Below are positions 27,090-35,853 of a stretch of DNA of 64,000 nucleotides, one piece after another. The DNA is taken from assembly GCA_002335425.1 (NCBI GenBank), contig DDCB01000030.1:1-64000 (forward strand), in the 5' to 3' direction. The notes below the pieces were generated by a model. It made no database searches, had not been told where the DNA came from, and worked only from the letters and a program-made list of their open reading frames with translations. The stretch comes from Chthonomonas sp. UBA2017 (GTDB taxonomy: Bacteria; Armatimonadota; Fimbriimonadia; Fimbriimonadales; Fimbriimonadaceae). Each line of letters opens with the position of its first letter. The first letter of the stretch is position 1. Made by a program: the position numbers and the translations under genes.

Positions 27090-28673
27090 ATGACGCTGAA
27101 TGGATTCAAACATGGACTGACGAAGCTGGCGCTGCTCGCGCTGTGCGCAGCTTCGTCGATCGCACTGGCGCAAGAGGGCGCCCTGACCAAGAGGGTGGAT
27201 ATCTTCCTTCAAGATGGGGACCTTTACACCGCTACGCAAGTCCTGACCCGGCAAACCGGCATTCAGTTTGTGATTGCGCCGTCCAACGAACCCTTTGGAA
27301 AAATCAACCTTTCCTTGCGGGGCGTGACCGCGGAAGAGGCGATCCGATATATCTGCCAAGCGGCCGGTGCTTGGGCTGAACAAGACGAGAACGGGGTCTT
27401 CATCATCCGCCAAGGCAAGGCCGAGGCCGAAGTGGCCAAGCCCAAGGTCGAGGTGCCTAAGCCGAGGGTGATGCGCAAGATTCAGATCATGAAGGCCGAC
27501 CCGAAGGTCGTCTATGACTTCGTGATGAAGGGTGAGACCATCGATCCGATGGCCGAGCTCCAAGAGCTGAATCGATATCGCGACGCCACGATGCAGCTGG
27601 GTGGATTCAAGCCCTCGACTCCGACCTCCGGAAACAACAGCGATTTCACCGGCGTGACCACGTATCCGGGCTCCGACGCTTCGATGCGCCAAGCCCCGAG
27701 CGTCGCCCCGCCCGTGGGTCAACAAACCGGAAACGGCGTCCTCTTGCCAGGTGAAACGGCTCGACAACTCCAGCCGGGCGGCGGTGGACCTGGGGGTGGC
27801 GCGGGTGCCCAAGGCCTGACCGGGGGACAAGGATTTGTTCCGGAAGGGATCGACCGAGTCATCTACGACCCCACCGACAACTCGATCGTTGTCCAGGGCA
27901 CCGACGAAGCCATCCGACTGCTTCAACAGCGCATCGCTCTTTTTGACGTCGCTCCGCGACAAGTGCTGATCAAGGTCGAATTCATCAATACTCGATCGAA
28001 CTTCAGCAACAGCTTTGGCGTGGACTGGTTCTACGCTCGCGGCGGAATCGTGGCGGGCGCGACTCCGGGCTACTTTGCTCGGCCAGGCGACCCGATTTTC
28101 GTCAACTACGCAACCGGTAACATCACATCCCGGCTCCGGGCTTCGCTCCAGTCAGGCGAAGGCAAAGTTCTCACCGCGCCGATCATTCGGACTCTGAACA
28201 ACCAGCCCGCCAGCGTCCAATCGGTCACGCGGACCTTCGTGTTCATCCCGATTGCTGACAACGCGGCCGGTGGTATCACTCGGACGTTCCGACCAGAAGA
28301 AGTCACCGTCAACACGTTCTTGGTCGTCCGGCCCCGGATCAATAACGACAACACGATCACGGTGAACCTGACGCCTCAGATCGAAGACTTCGTCGGGACC
28401 GTCACGGGTCCGGATGGACAACAGTTGCCGGTTCGGGCTTCCAACTCGATCAACGTGGTCGCTCGGGTCAAAAGCGGCGAGACCATCGTGCTCGGCGGTT
28501 TGACCAAGAAGCTTGGGACGAGCAACACAAAGCGGTTCCCGGTGCTGAGCGATCTGCCGATCATTGGACAGTTCTTCCGGTCCTCGGAACGGACAACGAA
28601 CAATGACGAGCTCCTCATCTTTGTGACCCCGACGATCATCGAAGATGATGTCGATGGAAACACAGGCCCGTAG
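27090..28673 (+). CDS. pilQ: Type IV pilus secretin PilQ
   Basis: Outer-membrane channel for the pilus. ATG 27090 gives a clean signal peptide (LTKLALLALCAASSIALAQ), so a TTG at 27063 is not used. 527 residues: an STN/N0-like domain (about residues 20-100, VDIFLQDGDLYTATQVLTRQ), a segment rich in Gly/Pro/Gln (170-250), an N1-type domain (GIDRVIYDPTDNSIVVQGTD), and the secretin core, ending with the conserved block VVARVKSGETIVLGGL and FPVLSDLPIIGQFFRS followed by ELLIFVTPTIIED. This is shorter than proteobacterial PilQ (about 700 residues) because AMIN domains are absent. Last gene of the operon; a strong terminator follows. Confidence 0.93.
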   Translation: MTLNGFKHGLTKLALLALCAASSIALAQEGALTKRVDIFLQDGDLYTATQVLTRQTGIQFVIAPSNEPFGKINLSLRGVTAEEAIRYICQAAGAWAEQDENGVFIIRQGKAEAEVAKPKVEVPKPRVMRKIQIMKADPKVVYDFVMKGETIDPMAELQELNRYRDATMQLGGFKPSTPTSGNNSDFTGVTTYPGSDASMRQAPSVAPPVGQQTGNGVLLPGETARQLQPGGGGPGGGAGAQGLTGGQGFVPEGIDRVIYDPTDNSIVVQGTDEAIRLLQQRIALFDVAPRQVLIKVEFINTRSNFSNSFGVDWFYARGGIVAGATPGYFARPGDPIFVNYATGNITSRLRASLQSGEGKVLTAPIIRTLNNQPASVQSVTRTFVFIPIADNAAGGITRTFRPEEVTVNTFLVVRPRINNDNTITVNLTPQIEDFVGTVTGPDGQQLPVRASNSINVVARVKSGETIVLGGLTKKLGTSNTKRFPVLSDLPIIGQFFRSSERTTNNDELLIFVTPTIIEDDVDGNTGP

Positions 28674-28696
28674 CCTGACTCGGTCCGGGTACCTTT

Positions 28697-28729
28697 ACGG
28701 CGAAGCGTTCGCGCTTCGCCGTTTTGTTT
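28697..28729 (+). terminator. Rho-independent terminator after pilQ
   Basis: A perfect 11-base stem ACGGCGAAGCG / CGCTTCGCCGT closes on a UUCG tetraloop and is followed by TTTGTTT. It ends the pilMNOPQ transcript. The T-run lies only 10 bases before the aroK start, so aroK needs its own start of transcription or read-through. Confidence 0.9.
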
Positions 28730-28738
28730 GATGGTGGA

Positions 28739-29254
28739 ATGCAGCTAAAGACGTGGATTCTGATCGGCATGATGGGTGCCGGCAAGTCGACGATCGGTCG
28801 AGAATTGGCCGTTCGGTCGGGCCGGTCCTTTCGTGACACCGATCAGATGATCCAATCCCGATTCGGTCGCTCCGTGGCTCGGGTCTTTGACCTCTATGGC
28901 GAGGCGGCCTTTCGGGAGCACGAGACGAGCCTGCTTGAGAGTCTGCATCCCGCCAAGGAGGTCCTCGCGACCGGGGGCGGGATCGTTTTGCGGGAAGAGA
29001 ATTGGGTCGAGATGCGCCGCCTCGGGACGACAGTCTATTTGGATGTCGAGCCGGAGGTCCTCAAGCAACGGCTCTCGAAAAGCAAGAAGCCTCGGCCTTT
29101 GCTCATGGTGGATCAGTGGGAATCGCGATTCGACGCTCTTTATGCCGCCCGACAGGAGCTCTATCGAAAGGCCGATCTGTGCGTCGCGCTCGGGCTGGAT
29201 ACCCCGCACGAGACCGTGACCAAACTCCTGCTGGCCTTGGGGTTTGAGGAATGA
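28739..29254 (+). CDS. aroK: Shikimate kinase
   Basis: Phosphorylates shikimate at the 3-hydroxyl with ATP, fifth step of the shikimate pathway, in the cytoplasm. 171 residues, the normal size. The Walker A loop ILIGMMGAGKSTIGREL is at residues 7-23, the DTDQMI shikimate-binding aspartate at about 35-40, FREHE at about 61-65, and GGGIVLREENW at about 82-92. ATG 28739 starts just before the P-loop strand; a TTG further up would fall inside the terminator T-run. It overlaps aroB by ATGA, so both are made together. Confidence 0.95.
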   Translation: MQLKTWILIGMMGAGKSTIGRELAVRSGRSFRDTDQMIQSRFGRSVARVFDLYGEAAFREHETSLLESLHPAKEVLATGGGIVLREENWVEMRRLGTTVYLDVEPEVLKQRLSKSKKPRPLLMVDQWESRFDALYAARQELYRKADLCVALGLDTPHETVTKLLLALGFEE

Positions 29255-30282
29255 GCTGGTCTCGCGACATTAGGCATTTTCGCGGCGCGACTCGCGTTTT
29301 TGAGCGGAGCGTCGAAGAGATTCGGGCGGACCTCGCCTCGGGCTGGGTCCTGACGGATGAAAACGTCGCCCGAGCTTGGGCATCGGTGCTCCCCGACCGC
29401 AAGGTCTTGGTTTTGCCCGCGGGCGAGCCCACGAAGTCTCTGGAAGTCTTTGCCCAAGCTCAAGAGTGGCTGGCTGGGCATGGGGCCAAGCGCTCGACTC
29501 AGGTGCATCTGCTCGGCGGTGGGGTGATCGGCGATCTCGGCGGGTTCGTCGCCGCGACCTATGCCCGCGGCATCAGCTATATTCAGATCCCGACGAGCCT
29601 CTTGGCGATGGTGGATAGCTCTGTCGGAGGCAAAGTCGGCGTCGACCTTCCTCAAGGCAAGAACCTTGTCGGGGCGTTTGCGCCGCCGGCCGAGGTGTGG
29701 CTGACGGATGAATGGCTCGGCACGCTTCCGCGTCGGGAATTGGTGAACGGCCTGGCCGAAGTCTGGAAAATGGCGATGATTGCCGATCTCGACTTGCTCC
29801 AGTTGCTTCGAAAGGGTCCGGTGGGACCGGGCGATCCCCGATTGCCGACGTTGATTCGGCACTGCATCGAGCGCAAGGCCGAGATCGTCGAGCAAGACGA
29901 ATTCGAGCGGCACGGGGTTCGTGCTCGACTGAATTTCGGCCACACCATCGGCCATGCCATCGAAAAAGCGCTGGGTTACCGCGACTTACTGCATGGCGAA
30001 GCCATCTCCATCGGGATGGTGTTGGAGGCCGAAATTGGCGAGCGATGGGGGGTGACCCCGCCGGGCACGAGGGACCAACTTCAGAAAGATCTCGCCGCGC
30101 AAGGATTACCGACGGTTCTCCCGCAGGGGATTGACCCCAGCTTGATGCTCTCGGCGATGCATTTAGACAAAAAAGCGGTCGGGTCGGGTCTTGCCCTGAG
30201 CCTTCTCACGGGGCCGGGGGAGTGTAAACTTTTCGACAACGTGGCAGAATCCGTCGTGCGTGAGGTGATGTTCGACCGATGA
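29251..30282 (+). CDS. aroB: 3-dehydroquinate synthase
   Basis: Converts DAHP to 3-dehydroquinate, second step of the shikimate pathway; NAD- and zinc-dependent. 343 residues. The NAD-binding block LLGGGVIGDLGGFVAATYAR and the substrate block IPTSLLAMVDSSVGGKVGVD are intact, followed by GKNLVGAF; metal ligands come from GLAEVWKMA (Glu) and FGHTIGHAIE (His). Start overlaps the aroK stop, and the stop overlaps the next start (ATGA). The pilQ-aroK-aroB order is the same as in many proteobacteria. Confidence 0.95.
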   Translation: MSWSRDIRHFRGATRVFERSVEEIRADLASGWVLTDENVARAWASVLPDRKVLVLPAGEPTKSLEVFAQAQEWLAGHGAKRSTQVHLLGGGVIGDLGGFVAATYARGISYIQIPTSLLAMVDSSVGGKVGVDLPQGKNLVGAFAPPAEVWLTDEWLGTLPRRELVNGLAEVWKMAMIADLDLLQLLRKGPVGPGDPRLPTLIRHCIERKAEIVEQDEFERHGVRARLNFGHTIGHAIEKALGYRDLLHGEAISIGMVLEAEIGERWGVTPPGTRDQLQKDLAAQGLPTVLPQGIDPSLMLSAMHLDKKAVGSGLALSLLTGPGECKLFDNVAESVVREVMFDR

Positions 30283-30503
30283 AGACCCTTCGGTTCGCCA
30301 TCGGTCTGATCACAGTCGTCTTGCTGGGCGCGGGCTACGCCGCGAGTCAATGGGCGGCCTGGACCGGTCAAGCGGCCCAATGGTCAGCTCAAGTCGATGT
30401 CGAGCCGGTCCAGCGGCTGGCTTTGGTGCTCGGCCTGGCGATTTTGGCCTTTGCCTTTTTCCCCGAATCGGAGTCGGAAGTGGCGGCGGAGGCGGCGAAA
30501 TGA
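30279..30503 (+). CDS. Small membrane protein of unknown function
   Basis: 74 residues with two hydrophobic segments (about 6-22 and 48-62) and an acidic C-terminus (ESESEVAAEAAK). No family recognised. Overlaps both aroB and the PASTA protein gene by four bases, so it is co-translated with them; a partner of the membrane-anchored pseudokinase is conceivable but unproven. Confidence 0.7.
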   Translation: MKTLRFAIGLITVVLLGAGYAASQWAAWTGQAAQWSAQVDVEPVQRLALVLGLAILAFAFFPESESEVAAEAAK

Positions 30504-32302
30504 TCGGCACGATCTTGCGGATTCGCTATGAGCTGGTGACCGAACTCGGCACCACGCCGATTTTTGCTGTCTATAAGGCCCGCGACCGAGTTCAAGGGCG
30601 AGACGTGTTGATTCGAGTCTTTCAGGAGCCGTTCAGTCACGAGCCGTCGTTTCTCCAGGCGATGGGGCAGGTCGTGGCGAAAACCCATTCGATTCAGCAC
30701 CCCCAAGTCGAGCGACTTTTGGAACTCGATGAGCACGAAGGGACCTCGTTCCTGGTCTCCGAATTCGTGGCGGGTCAGGTTTTGGAAGATCGCTTGCGAA
30801 AGCTGGCTCCGTTTTCTCCGGCGGTCGCGACGGCGACGGCCGTTTCCATCTTGGAGGCGTTGGACGGAATCCACTCTGAAGGTCTGGTCCACGGCGATAT
30901 TAATAGCAAGAACGTCTGGGTCACGCCCGATGGCAAAGCTCGGCTCATGTTGCCGATGCTCTGGGAGTCTTTCCACGCCAGTCGCACCGCGGGAATGGTG
31001 AGTCTGCCCGATATGGCTCCTGGGCTCGCTCCCGAAGTGACCGAAGGGGCGATGCCGTCGGTGCAAAGCGACCTTTACGCGGTCGGCGCGCTGTTGTTTG
31101 AGCTCCTGATCGGTCGGACGCCATTCTCCGGCGATACGCCGATGGCGATGGCGGTGAAGCATACGACGGCGCCGGTGCCGAGCCTGAGAAGCCAGTCGGC
31201 GGCGATCCCCCAAGCGCTCGAAGATGTCGTGAAGAAGCTCTTGGCCAAGAGTCCCAGCGACCGCTATCTCGATACGAAGTCGGCTTTGGCCGATCTCAGG
31301 ACCTTGCAAGACGCGATGCGGTTCGGCAAGCCGGTGAATTTTGCACCGAACTACAAGCCGACTGCCGGTTCGAGCAAGTCCAAGTCCGTCGAGCCGGAGC
31401 CCGAACCCCAAGCCGTCGCGCCTCGACTGAATAATGTCGAAGAGACTCAAAGACCGGTCAAGAAGAAGAGAGAGCGTCGCCCGGACGGTTTGCCGATCTT
31501 TTTGGTGGTGTTGGGCTACGCCGCGGCTCTGGCCGTTGTGGCCGTGATCGGCAGCTTTCTCTATTTCAATCTGAACAAGCCGAAGCAGGTGACGGTGCCG
31601 AACCTGGTCGGGATGTCGATGAACGAAGCCAGCCAGATGATCGAGCCGAGCAAGCTCAAGCTGCAAATCGTCCGCCGCGAGGTCAGCGAAAAGTACGCCG
31701 AAGGCGTGATTATGGATGTCAATCCGTCTCCCGGCCGGAAGGTCTATGAAAACAGCAGCTTGTCGGTCATCATCAGTACCGGCAGTAAGTTTGTGACTGT
31801 GCCTGATCTTCGGGGGCGGACTTTGGACGACGCCAAGATGCTCCTGGCCCAGCTCGGATTGGAACTTCAAGAGCCGGTCCGAAACGTCACGAGCCGGGAC
31901 CTCGATCCGGGAACGGTGAAAGCTCAGCAACCCGCCGCTCGAACCAAGGTCGAGCGGTTTACCCGAGTCAGGCTCGACGTCGTCGGCGAGCGGGGGAGCC
32001 GCGCCAGTGAGACTCCGCGAGTCGATCCGAACCAGCGATTCCTCTACACCCTTCGCATTCGAATCCCCGAACAAGGAAGCGTTCCGATCACGGTCCGCGT
32101 CGAGCGGCTCGATGCTGAATCGCGCGATACGGTTCATGAGCAGGTGCATGAGCCGGGAGAGGAGTTTACGGTTGAAGCCGAGGCGGTGGGACCCGAAGCG
32201 ACCTTCTTCATCTATTTTGATGGCGAGCTTGTCAAACAGGTGAATCAAAAAGCCGCGGACGCTCAGCCGCTGTCCGGCGAGCCCACCGGAGCGACGCCAT
32301 GA
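30500..32302 (+). CDS. PASTA-domain Ser/Thr kinase-like protein, probably a pseudokinase
   Basis: 600 residues from the ATG overlapping the upstream stop. Residues 10-275 form a Hanks-type kinase fold, one transmembrane helix lies near 331-357, two PASTA domains (about 363-429 and 430-497) face outside, and a C-terminal beta domain follows. PASTA domains bind peptidoglycan or lipid II fragments. The kinase lacks key residues: the glycine loop reads GTTPIFAVY, the VAIK lysine is Arg39 (DVLIRVF), the helix-C glutamate is not evident, and the DFG position (about 149-153) is LMLPM. The catalytic-loop Asp133 and Asn138 (HGDINSKN) and an APE motif (177-179) remain. Neighbour rpe recalls the Firmicutes prkC-rsgA-rpe order. 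Confidence 0.88.
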   Translation: MIGTILRIRYELVTELGTTPIFAVYKARDRVQGRDVLIRVFQEPFSHEPSFLQAMGQVVAKTHSIQHPQVERLLELDEHEGTSFLVSEFVAGQVLEDRLRKLAPFSPAVATATAVSILEALDGIHSEGLVHGDINSKNVWVTPDGKARLMLPMLWESFHASRTAGMVSLPDMAPGLAPEVTEGAMPSVQSDLYAVGALLFELLIGRTPFSGDTPMAMAVKHTTAPVPSLRSQSAAIPQALEDVVKKLLAKSPSDRYLDTKSALADLRTLQDAMRFGKPVNFAPNYKPTAGSSKSKSVEPEPEPQAVAPRLNNVEETQRPVKKKRERRPDGLPIFLVVLGYAAALAVVAVIGSFLYFNLNKPKQVTVPNLVGMSMNEASQMIEPSKLKLQIVRREVSEKYAEGVIMDVNPSPGRKVYENSSLSVIISTGSKFVTVPDLRGRTLDDAKMLLAQLGLELQEPVRNVTSRDLDPGTVKAQQPAARTKVERFTRVRLDVVGERGSRASETPRVDPNQRFLYTLRIRIPEQGSVPITVRVERLDAESRDTVHEQVHEPGEEFTVEAEAVGPEATFFIYFDGELVKQVNQKAADAQPLSGEPTGATP

Positions 32303-32943
32303 AGTTTCAGCTTGCCCCCTCCATATTGTCGTGCGACTTTGCGCAGATGGCCCCCTCAGTGGAGCAGATGATGCAAGCGGGCGTGGCGTGGATTCATTTC
32401 GACGTGATGGACGGCCAGTTTGTCCCGCCGATCACGTTCGGGGATGCGATGGTGCGCGGGCTTCGAAAACTCGGCCCGACGCCGTTCGAGGCTCACCTGA
32501 TGACCCAGACGCCCGAATCGCATTTTTCGGCCTTTCGCGATGCCGGTTGCGAGCGGATCATCTTTCACGCCGAGGCGACGCATCACGCCCACCGGCTCTG
32601 TGGTCAACTCAAAGAGATGGGAGTCGGGTGTGGAGTCGCGATCAATCCGGGGACGCCGGTCGAGGCGCTGATTCCGATTCTTCCCCTGCTGGATGTCGCC
32701 CTGGTGATGACGGTGAATCCGGGTTGGGGAGGGCAGCCGTTTTTGCCGGAATGTCTGGACAAAGTCCGGGCTCTCCGCCAGCTCCGACCCGACCTCGAGA
32801 TCGAGGTAGATGGCGGGATCGACCTGACGACGCTGCCGACGGCTTGGGAGGCGGGAGCGAACGTCTTTGTCGCGGGAAGCTATCTCATGCGAGGCGACTC
32901 GGTCGCCGAGCGAATCCGGGAGCTGACTGAGGCATGCGCTTAA
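32299..32943 (+). CDS. rpe: Ribulose-phosphate 3-epimerase
   Basis: Interconverts ribulose 5-phosphate and xylulose 5-phosphate in the pentose phosphate pathway. 214-residue TIM barrel: LAPSILSCDFAQM start, catalytic Asp and metal site in HFDVMDGQFVPPITFG, EAHLMTQTPE, the phosphate region VNPGWGGQPFLPECLDKVR, and EVDGGIDLTTLP with the second catalytic Asp. Start overlaps the PASTA gene stop (ATGA), and the next gene begins within its last 10 bases, so it is embedded in a coupled operon. Confidence 0.95.
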   Translation: MKFQLAPSILSCDFAQMAPSVEQMMQAGVAWIHFDVMDGQFVPPITFGDAMVRGLRKLGPTPFEAHLMTQTPESHFSAFRDAGCERIIFHAEATHHAHRLCGQLKEMGVGCGVAINPGTPVEALIPILPLLDVALVMTVNPGWGGQPFLPECLDKVRALRQLRPDLEIEVDGGIDLTTLPTAWEAGANVFVAGSYLMRGDSVAERIRELTEACA

Positions 32944-33233
32944 AAGTCCTGACAACGATCGGGGTGATCGTCGGCGTGGGACTGGTCCTTTCTTGGCCTT
33001 GGGTGATGGGGCCGAGGCCCGACCCCACTGAAGAGAACAAGCGGGCCGTGGCCGATTACGCCATGCGGCTCTTGATCTACTTTGGGGCGACGGCGGTGGT
33101 GTGGCTGGGGGTGGCAATCCTGGCGCTGATCATGGTCCGGCAAGCTCGCAAGCAGTTTGTCGTCGAAGAGAAAGCGCTGGTCAAAGAGCTCGTGGAAGGC
33201 ACGCTGAAAGATCATGAGCGAAAGAATTCCTGA
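32934..33233 (+). CDS. Small two-helix membrane protein of unknown function
   Basis: 99 residues; hydrophobic helices at about 3-22 and 45-65, then a charged cytoplasmic-type tail (KQFVVEEKALVKELVEGTLK). No family recognised. Start overlaps rpe by 10 bases and its end overlaps ribD by 20 bases, so it is translated as part of that operon. Confidence 0.65.
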   Translation: MRLKVLTTIGVIVGVGLVLSWPWVMGPRPDPTEENKRAVADYAMRLLIYFGATAVVWLGVAILALIMVRQARKQFVVEEKALVKELVEGTLKDHERKNS

Positions 33234-34239
33234 AGACTGGATGCGCCATGCGGTCGAGCTTTCGAAGCGAGGATTTCCCGCGCCGAACCCACGAGTCGGG
33301 TGTGTGATCGTGCAGGCTGGCGAAGTGGTGGGCCAGGGGTTTCACGAAGCGGCGGGCCTTCCTCACGCCGAAGTGATGGCGCTCCGCGAGGCCGGGACTC
33401 GCGCCTCGGGTGCCGATGTCTACGTCACGCTGGAGCCGTGCAATCACCACGGACGGACTCCGCCCTGCTCCCAAGCCCTCGTCCGGGCGGGAGTTCGGTG
33501 CGTCTTTTATGCCTGCTCGGACCCCAACCCCCGAGCCGCGGGAGGGGCTGCCGCCCTCGCGGAGGCTGGGATCGAAGTGGTTCCTGGAGTTTTGAAGTCT
33601 GAGGCGGCATCAGCCAATGAGGTGTTCCTGCACGCCCATTCGTCGGGCCGGGTGTTCGTCGTTTTGAAAGCGGCGATCACCCTGGATGGTCGGCTCGCCC
33701 GGCCCGACGGCACCAGTCGCTGGATCACCGGCCCCGAGGCCCGTGCCGAGGGCCATCGGTGGCGAGCCGAGCTGGGCGGAGTGCTCGTGGGCTATCGCAC
33801 GGCGCTCCTGGACGATCCGAAGCTAACAGCGCGGATCGACGGGGTGGTCAATCCCCCGAGCCGTTGGGTCTGGGACCCCCAGCGCGAGTTGCCGAGCTCG
33901 TTGCGGATGTTTCAAGGCGAGACTCCGGCGCGTCGGATCGTCCATCCGGACCGGGCCGAAGCGGGCGACCTCGTCGCTTCGTCCGAGCGGGAGGCCCTGC
34001 AGGGCATGCGGGCAGAGGGCCAGATCGGCGTTATGGTGGAGGGCGGAGCCCAGACGCATCGCCGATTTTTGGAATCGGGTGAGGTCGATCAGATCGATCT
34101 TTATGTCGCGCCGAAGCTCTTTGGCGAGGGGATCGCGTGGTTGGCCTCGGGTGAGGGTGGCTTGCCTCCGGATTGGACCTTGCACGAGGTCCAGCATCTC
34201 GGCCCGGATGTGCGGCTGAGCTTTCGACCGAAGTCCTAG
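33214..34239 (+). CDS. ribD: Bifunctional riboflavin biosynthesis deaminase/reductase
   Basis: 341 residues. The N-terminal deaminase domain holds the zinc site: His-Ala-Glu in LPHAEVMAL and the cysteines of EPCNHHGRTPPC. The C-terminal reductase domain starts near residue 140 (VVLKAAITLDGRLARPDG) and includes TSRWITGPEAR. It converts the GTP cyclohydrolase II product to the ribityl-aminopyrimidine. It is last in the aroK-ribD operon and a terminator follows. No FMN riboswitch is present upstream, which is expected for an internal operon gene. Confidence 0.95.
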   Translation: MSERIPEDWMRHAVELSKRGFPAPNPRVGCVIVQAGEVVGQGFHEAAGLPHAEVMALREAGTRASGADVYVTLEPCNHHGRTPPCSQALVRAGVRCVFYACSDPNPRAAGGAAALAEAGIEVVPGVLKSEAASANEVFLHAHSSGRVFVVLKAAITLDGRLARPDGTSRWITGPEARAEGHRWRAELGGVLVGYRTALLDDPKLTARIDGVVNPPSRWVWDPQRELPSSLRMFQGETPARRIVHPDRAEAGDLVASSEREALQGMRAEGQIGVMVEGGAQTHRRFLESGEVDQIDLYVAPKLFGEGIAWLASGEGGLPPDWTLHEVQHLGPDVRLSFRPKS

Positions 34240-34353
34240 GACCCCCTGAGCCCGGGGGAACATCCCGCTGAAGCTGGCGTCGAAAGAAGTAAGGCGGCAA
34301 GAGAGCTGCCTCCTCCCTCAAAATAACACACACCCACACAAACCCCAACACCA

Positions 34354-34388
34354 GCCCCGCGGCCTTTCCCCCGGCCCGGGGCCTTTTT
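34354..34388 (+). terminator. Rho-independent terminator after ribD
   Basis: GCCCCG-CGG pairs with CCG-(bulge GCC)-CGGGGC around an 8-base loop and is followed by five T residues. It closes the aroK-ribD transcript in the 192-base gap before the CPBP gene. Confidence 0.6.
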
Positions 34389-34431
34389 CTGGATCGGTCG
34401 CCCTCAGAATCGCGTAAGCTAAGGCAACTGG

Positions 34432-35853
34432 ATGGAGAACATTCCGCCCCCACCGATCACCGATCTGCCCGCGCCGAGCCCGACGAGGCAGCCTCGCCCT
34501 TATGCTTGGATTTGGATCCTGGTGGCGCTCCTTTTCAGCTTGATGATCTTTACGGCGGTGGCGGCCTATCTTGACCCAAAAGAGCCGCTCACCGACAAGG
34601 CCCGGATCGAAGCGGCTCTCCGCGAGCTCGACACCGAAATCCAAAGAATTGAGCTCTTCCAAGCACTCAGCGCGACTCCTTCGAGTTTTCCGAGAAAGGC
34701 CCTCGAAGAGGCATCGGCTCAAGTCCGGACGTTGGCTCAAGACCCCGAGCGATTTGCGGCCCTTGCGCCTCGGGAGCGCAGCAAGCTCGCCGAGATCGAT
34801 TTTGTGACCTCGGCCTTCCTCGGGATTCCTCCGCTGAAATCGAGCTTGGAGCCGGTCGCGCGGAGCCCCGAATTTCGAGCCTACGGAAATCTCCCCGGTG
34901 AAAAAACCGCCCAAGAGTGGAGAGCGATTGCGAGCAAGATGCCGCGGGATCGGACGATGGGCACATTGGCCCGGGGCCTCGCCCTTGAAAAGGCGGGCGA
35001 TCCAGCCCCTTTCAAAACCGAACGGAGCGAATCTCAACGCGCCTCGGTGATGTTGATGGGGCTCGGGATTGTGGGGGCGGGCGGGCTCGGGCTGGCTGCC
35101 TGGATTCTGTATCTTGTTCGTCGCTCGCAGGGGCAATGGGCACCCTTGGGGCATCCGGCTGGGGATCTGACGCTTCCCGAGGCCGATACGAATGCGATTC
35201 GCTTTATCCTTTACCTTTTGATTCCACTCGCTCTCGGGTCACTGATCTTTCACGCATTGGGAACGGTGATCGGCGAATGGAACAGGATCGTTGGAGTGAT
35301 CTTGCTGATCGGCTTGACGATTGGGATCGCAGGGCAGAAGTTGAGCCACGTGGATTGGTCGGCGCAACGCGTTTTTGGGCCTGAGAAGTTTCAATGGAAG
35401 CACGTGGGTTGGGGCCTCGGGGGTTTTGTTGCGAACATCCCCATCCTTGCGGTGCTGTTGATCCCGGTGACACTCCTATTGCCGCACCTTCCTCAACCCG
35501 ATCACCCGATGAATGAGATGATCCGATCGGGCGGGCTGACGACGCTTGGGGTGATCTCGTTGTTTTTCATGGCCGTTTTGATGGCCCCGATCACCGAGGA
35601 GATCGGATTTCGCGGTTTTCTCGCTCCGGCCCTGGGACGAGTGCTCGGCTCGGTGGTTTGGGGCATGATTTTGAACGGGTTCTTGTTTGCCGCGATCCAC
35701 CCCCAAGGGCCTCTGTTGTGGATGATCTTAGGCTGGATTGGCGTGATGGGGGCGCTTTTGACCTACCAAACGAAGTCGCTCTATCCAGCGATCATCATGC
35801 ACGCGGTCCACAATGGGGTGGTGCTTTTCTTTTCGCTCAGGATGACGCAGTGA
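34432..35853 (+). CDS. CPBP-family intramembrane metalloprotease-like protein
   Basis: 473 residues. An N-terminal part has a Pro-rich start, one membrane helix (YAWIWILVALLFSLMIFTAV) and a soluble, partly coiled-coil domain (about residues 55-200). The rest is multi-helix membrane protein with the CPBP (Rce1-like) motifs: EEIGFRG (EExxxR), FAAIHPQG and HAVHNG near the C-terminus. CPBP proteins cleave prenylated or peptide substrates in the membrane or act in immunity to bacteriocins; the substrate here is unknown. A -10-like TAAGCT (34415-34420) sits 11 bases before the ATG. The gene end overlaps the next start (GTGA). Confidence 0.88.
   Translation: MENIPPPPITDLPAPSPTRQPRPYAWIWILVALLFSLMIFTAVAAYLDPKEPLTDKARIEAALRELDTEIQRIELFQALSATPSSFPRKALEEASAQVRTLAQDPERFAALAPRERSKLAEIDFVTSAFLGIPPLKSSLEPVARSPEFRAYGNLPGEKTAQEWRAIASKMPRDRTMGTLARGLALEKAGDPAPFKTERSESQRASVMLMGLGIVGAGGLGLAAWILYLVRRSQGQWAPLGHPAGDLTLPEADTNAIRFILYLLIPLALGSLIFHALGTVIGEWNRIVGVILLIGLTIGIAGQKLSHVDWSAQRVFGPEKFQWKHVGWGLGGFVANIPILAVLLIPVTLLLPHLPQPDHPMNEMIRSGGLTTLGVISLFFMAVLMAPITEEIGFRGFLAPALGRVLGSVVWGMILNGFLFAAIHPQGPLLWMILGWIGVMGALLTYQTKSLYPAIIMHAVHNGVVLFFSLRMTQ

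Noticed and set aside
30389..32248. 619-codon minus-strand frame opposite the PASTA protein
   Set aside because: The plus strand encodes recognisable kinase and PASTA domains; the antisense translation has no motif.
34240..34431. Possible riboswitch linked to ribD
   Set aside because: The region lies after ribD, has no FMN (RFN) element core, and its hairpin followed by T residues is explained as a terminator.
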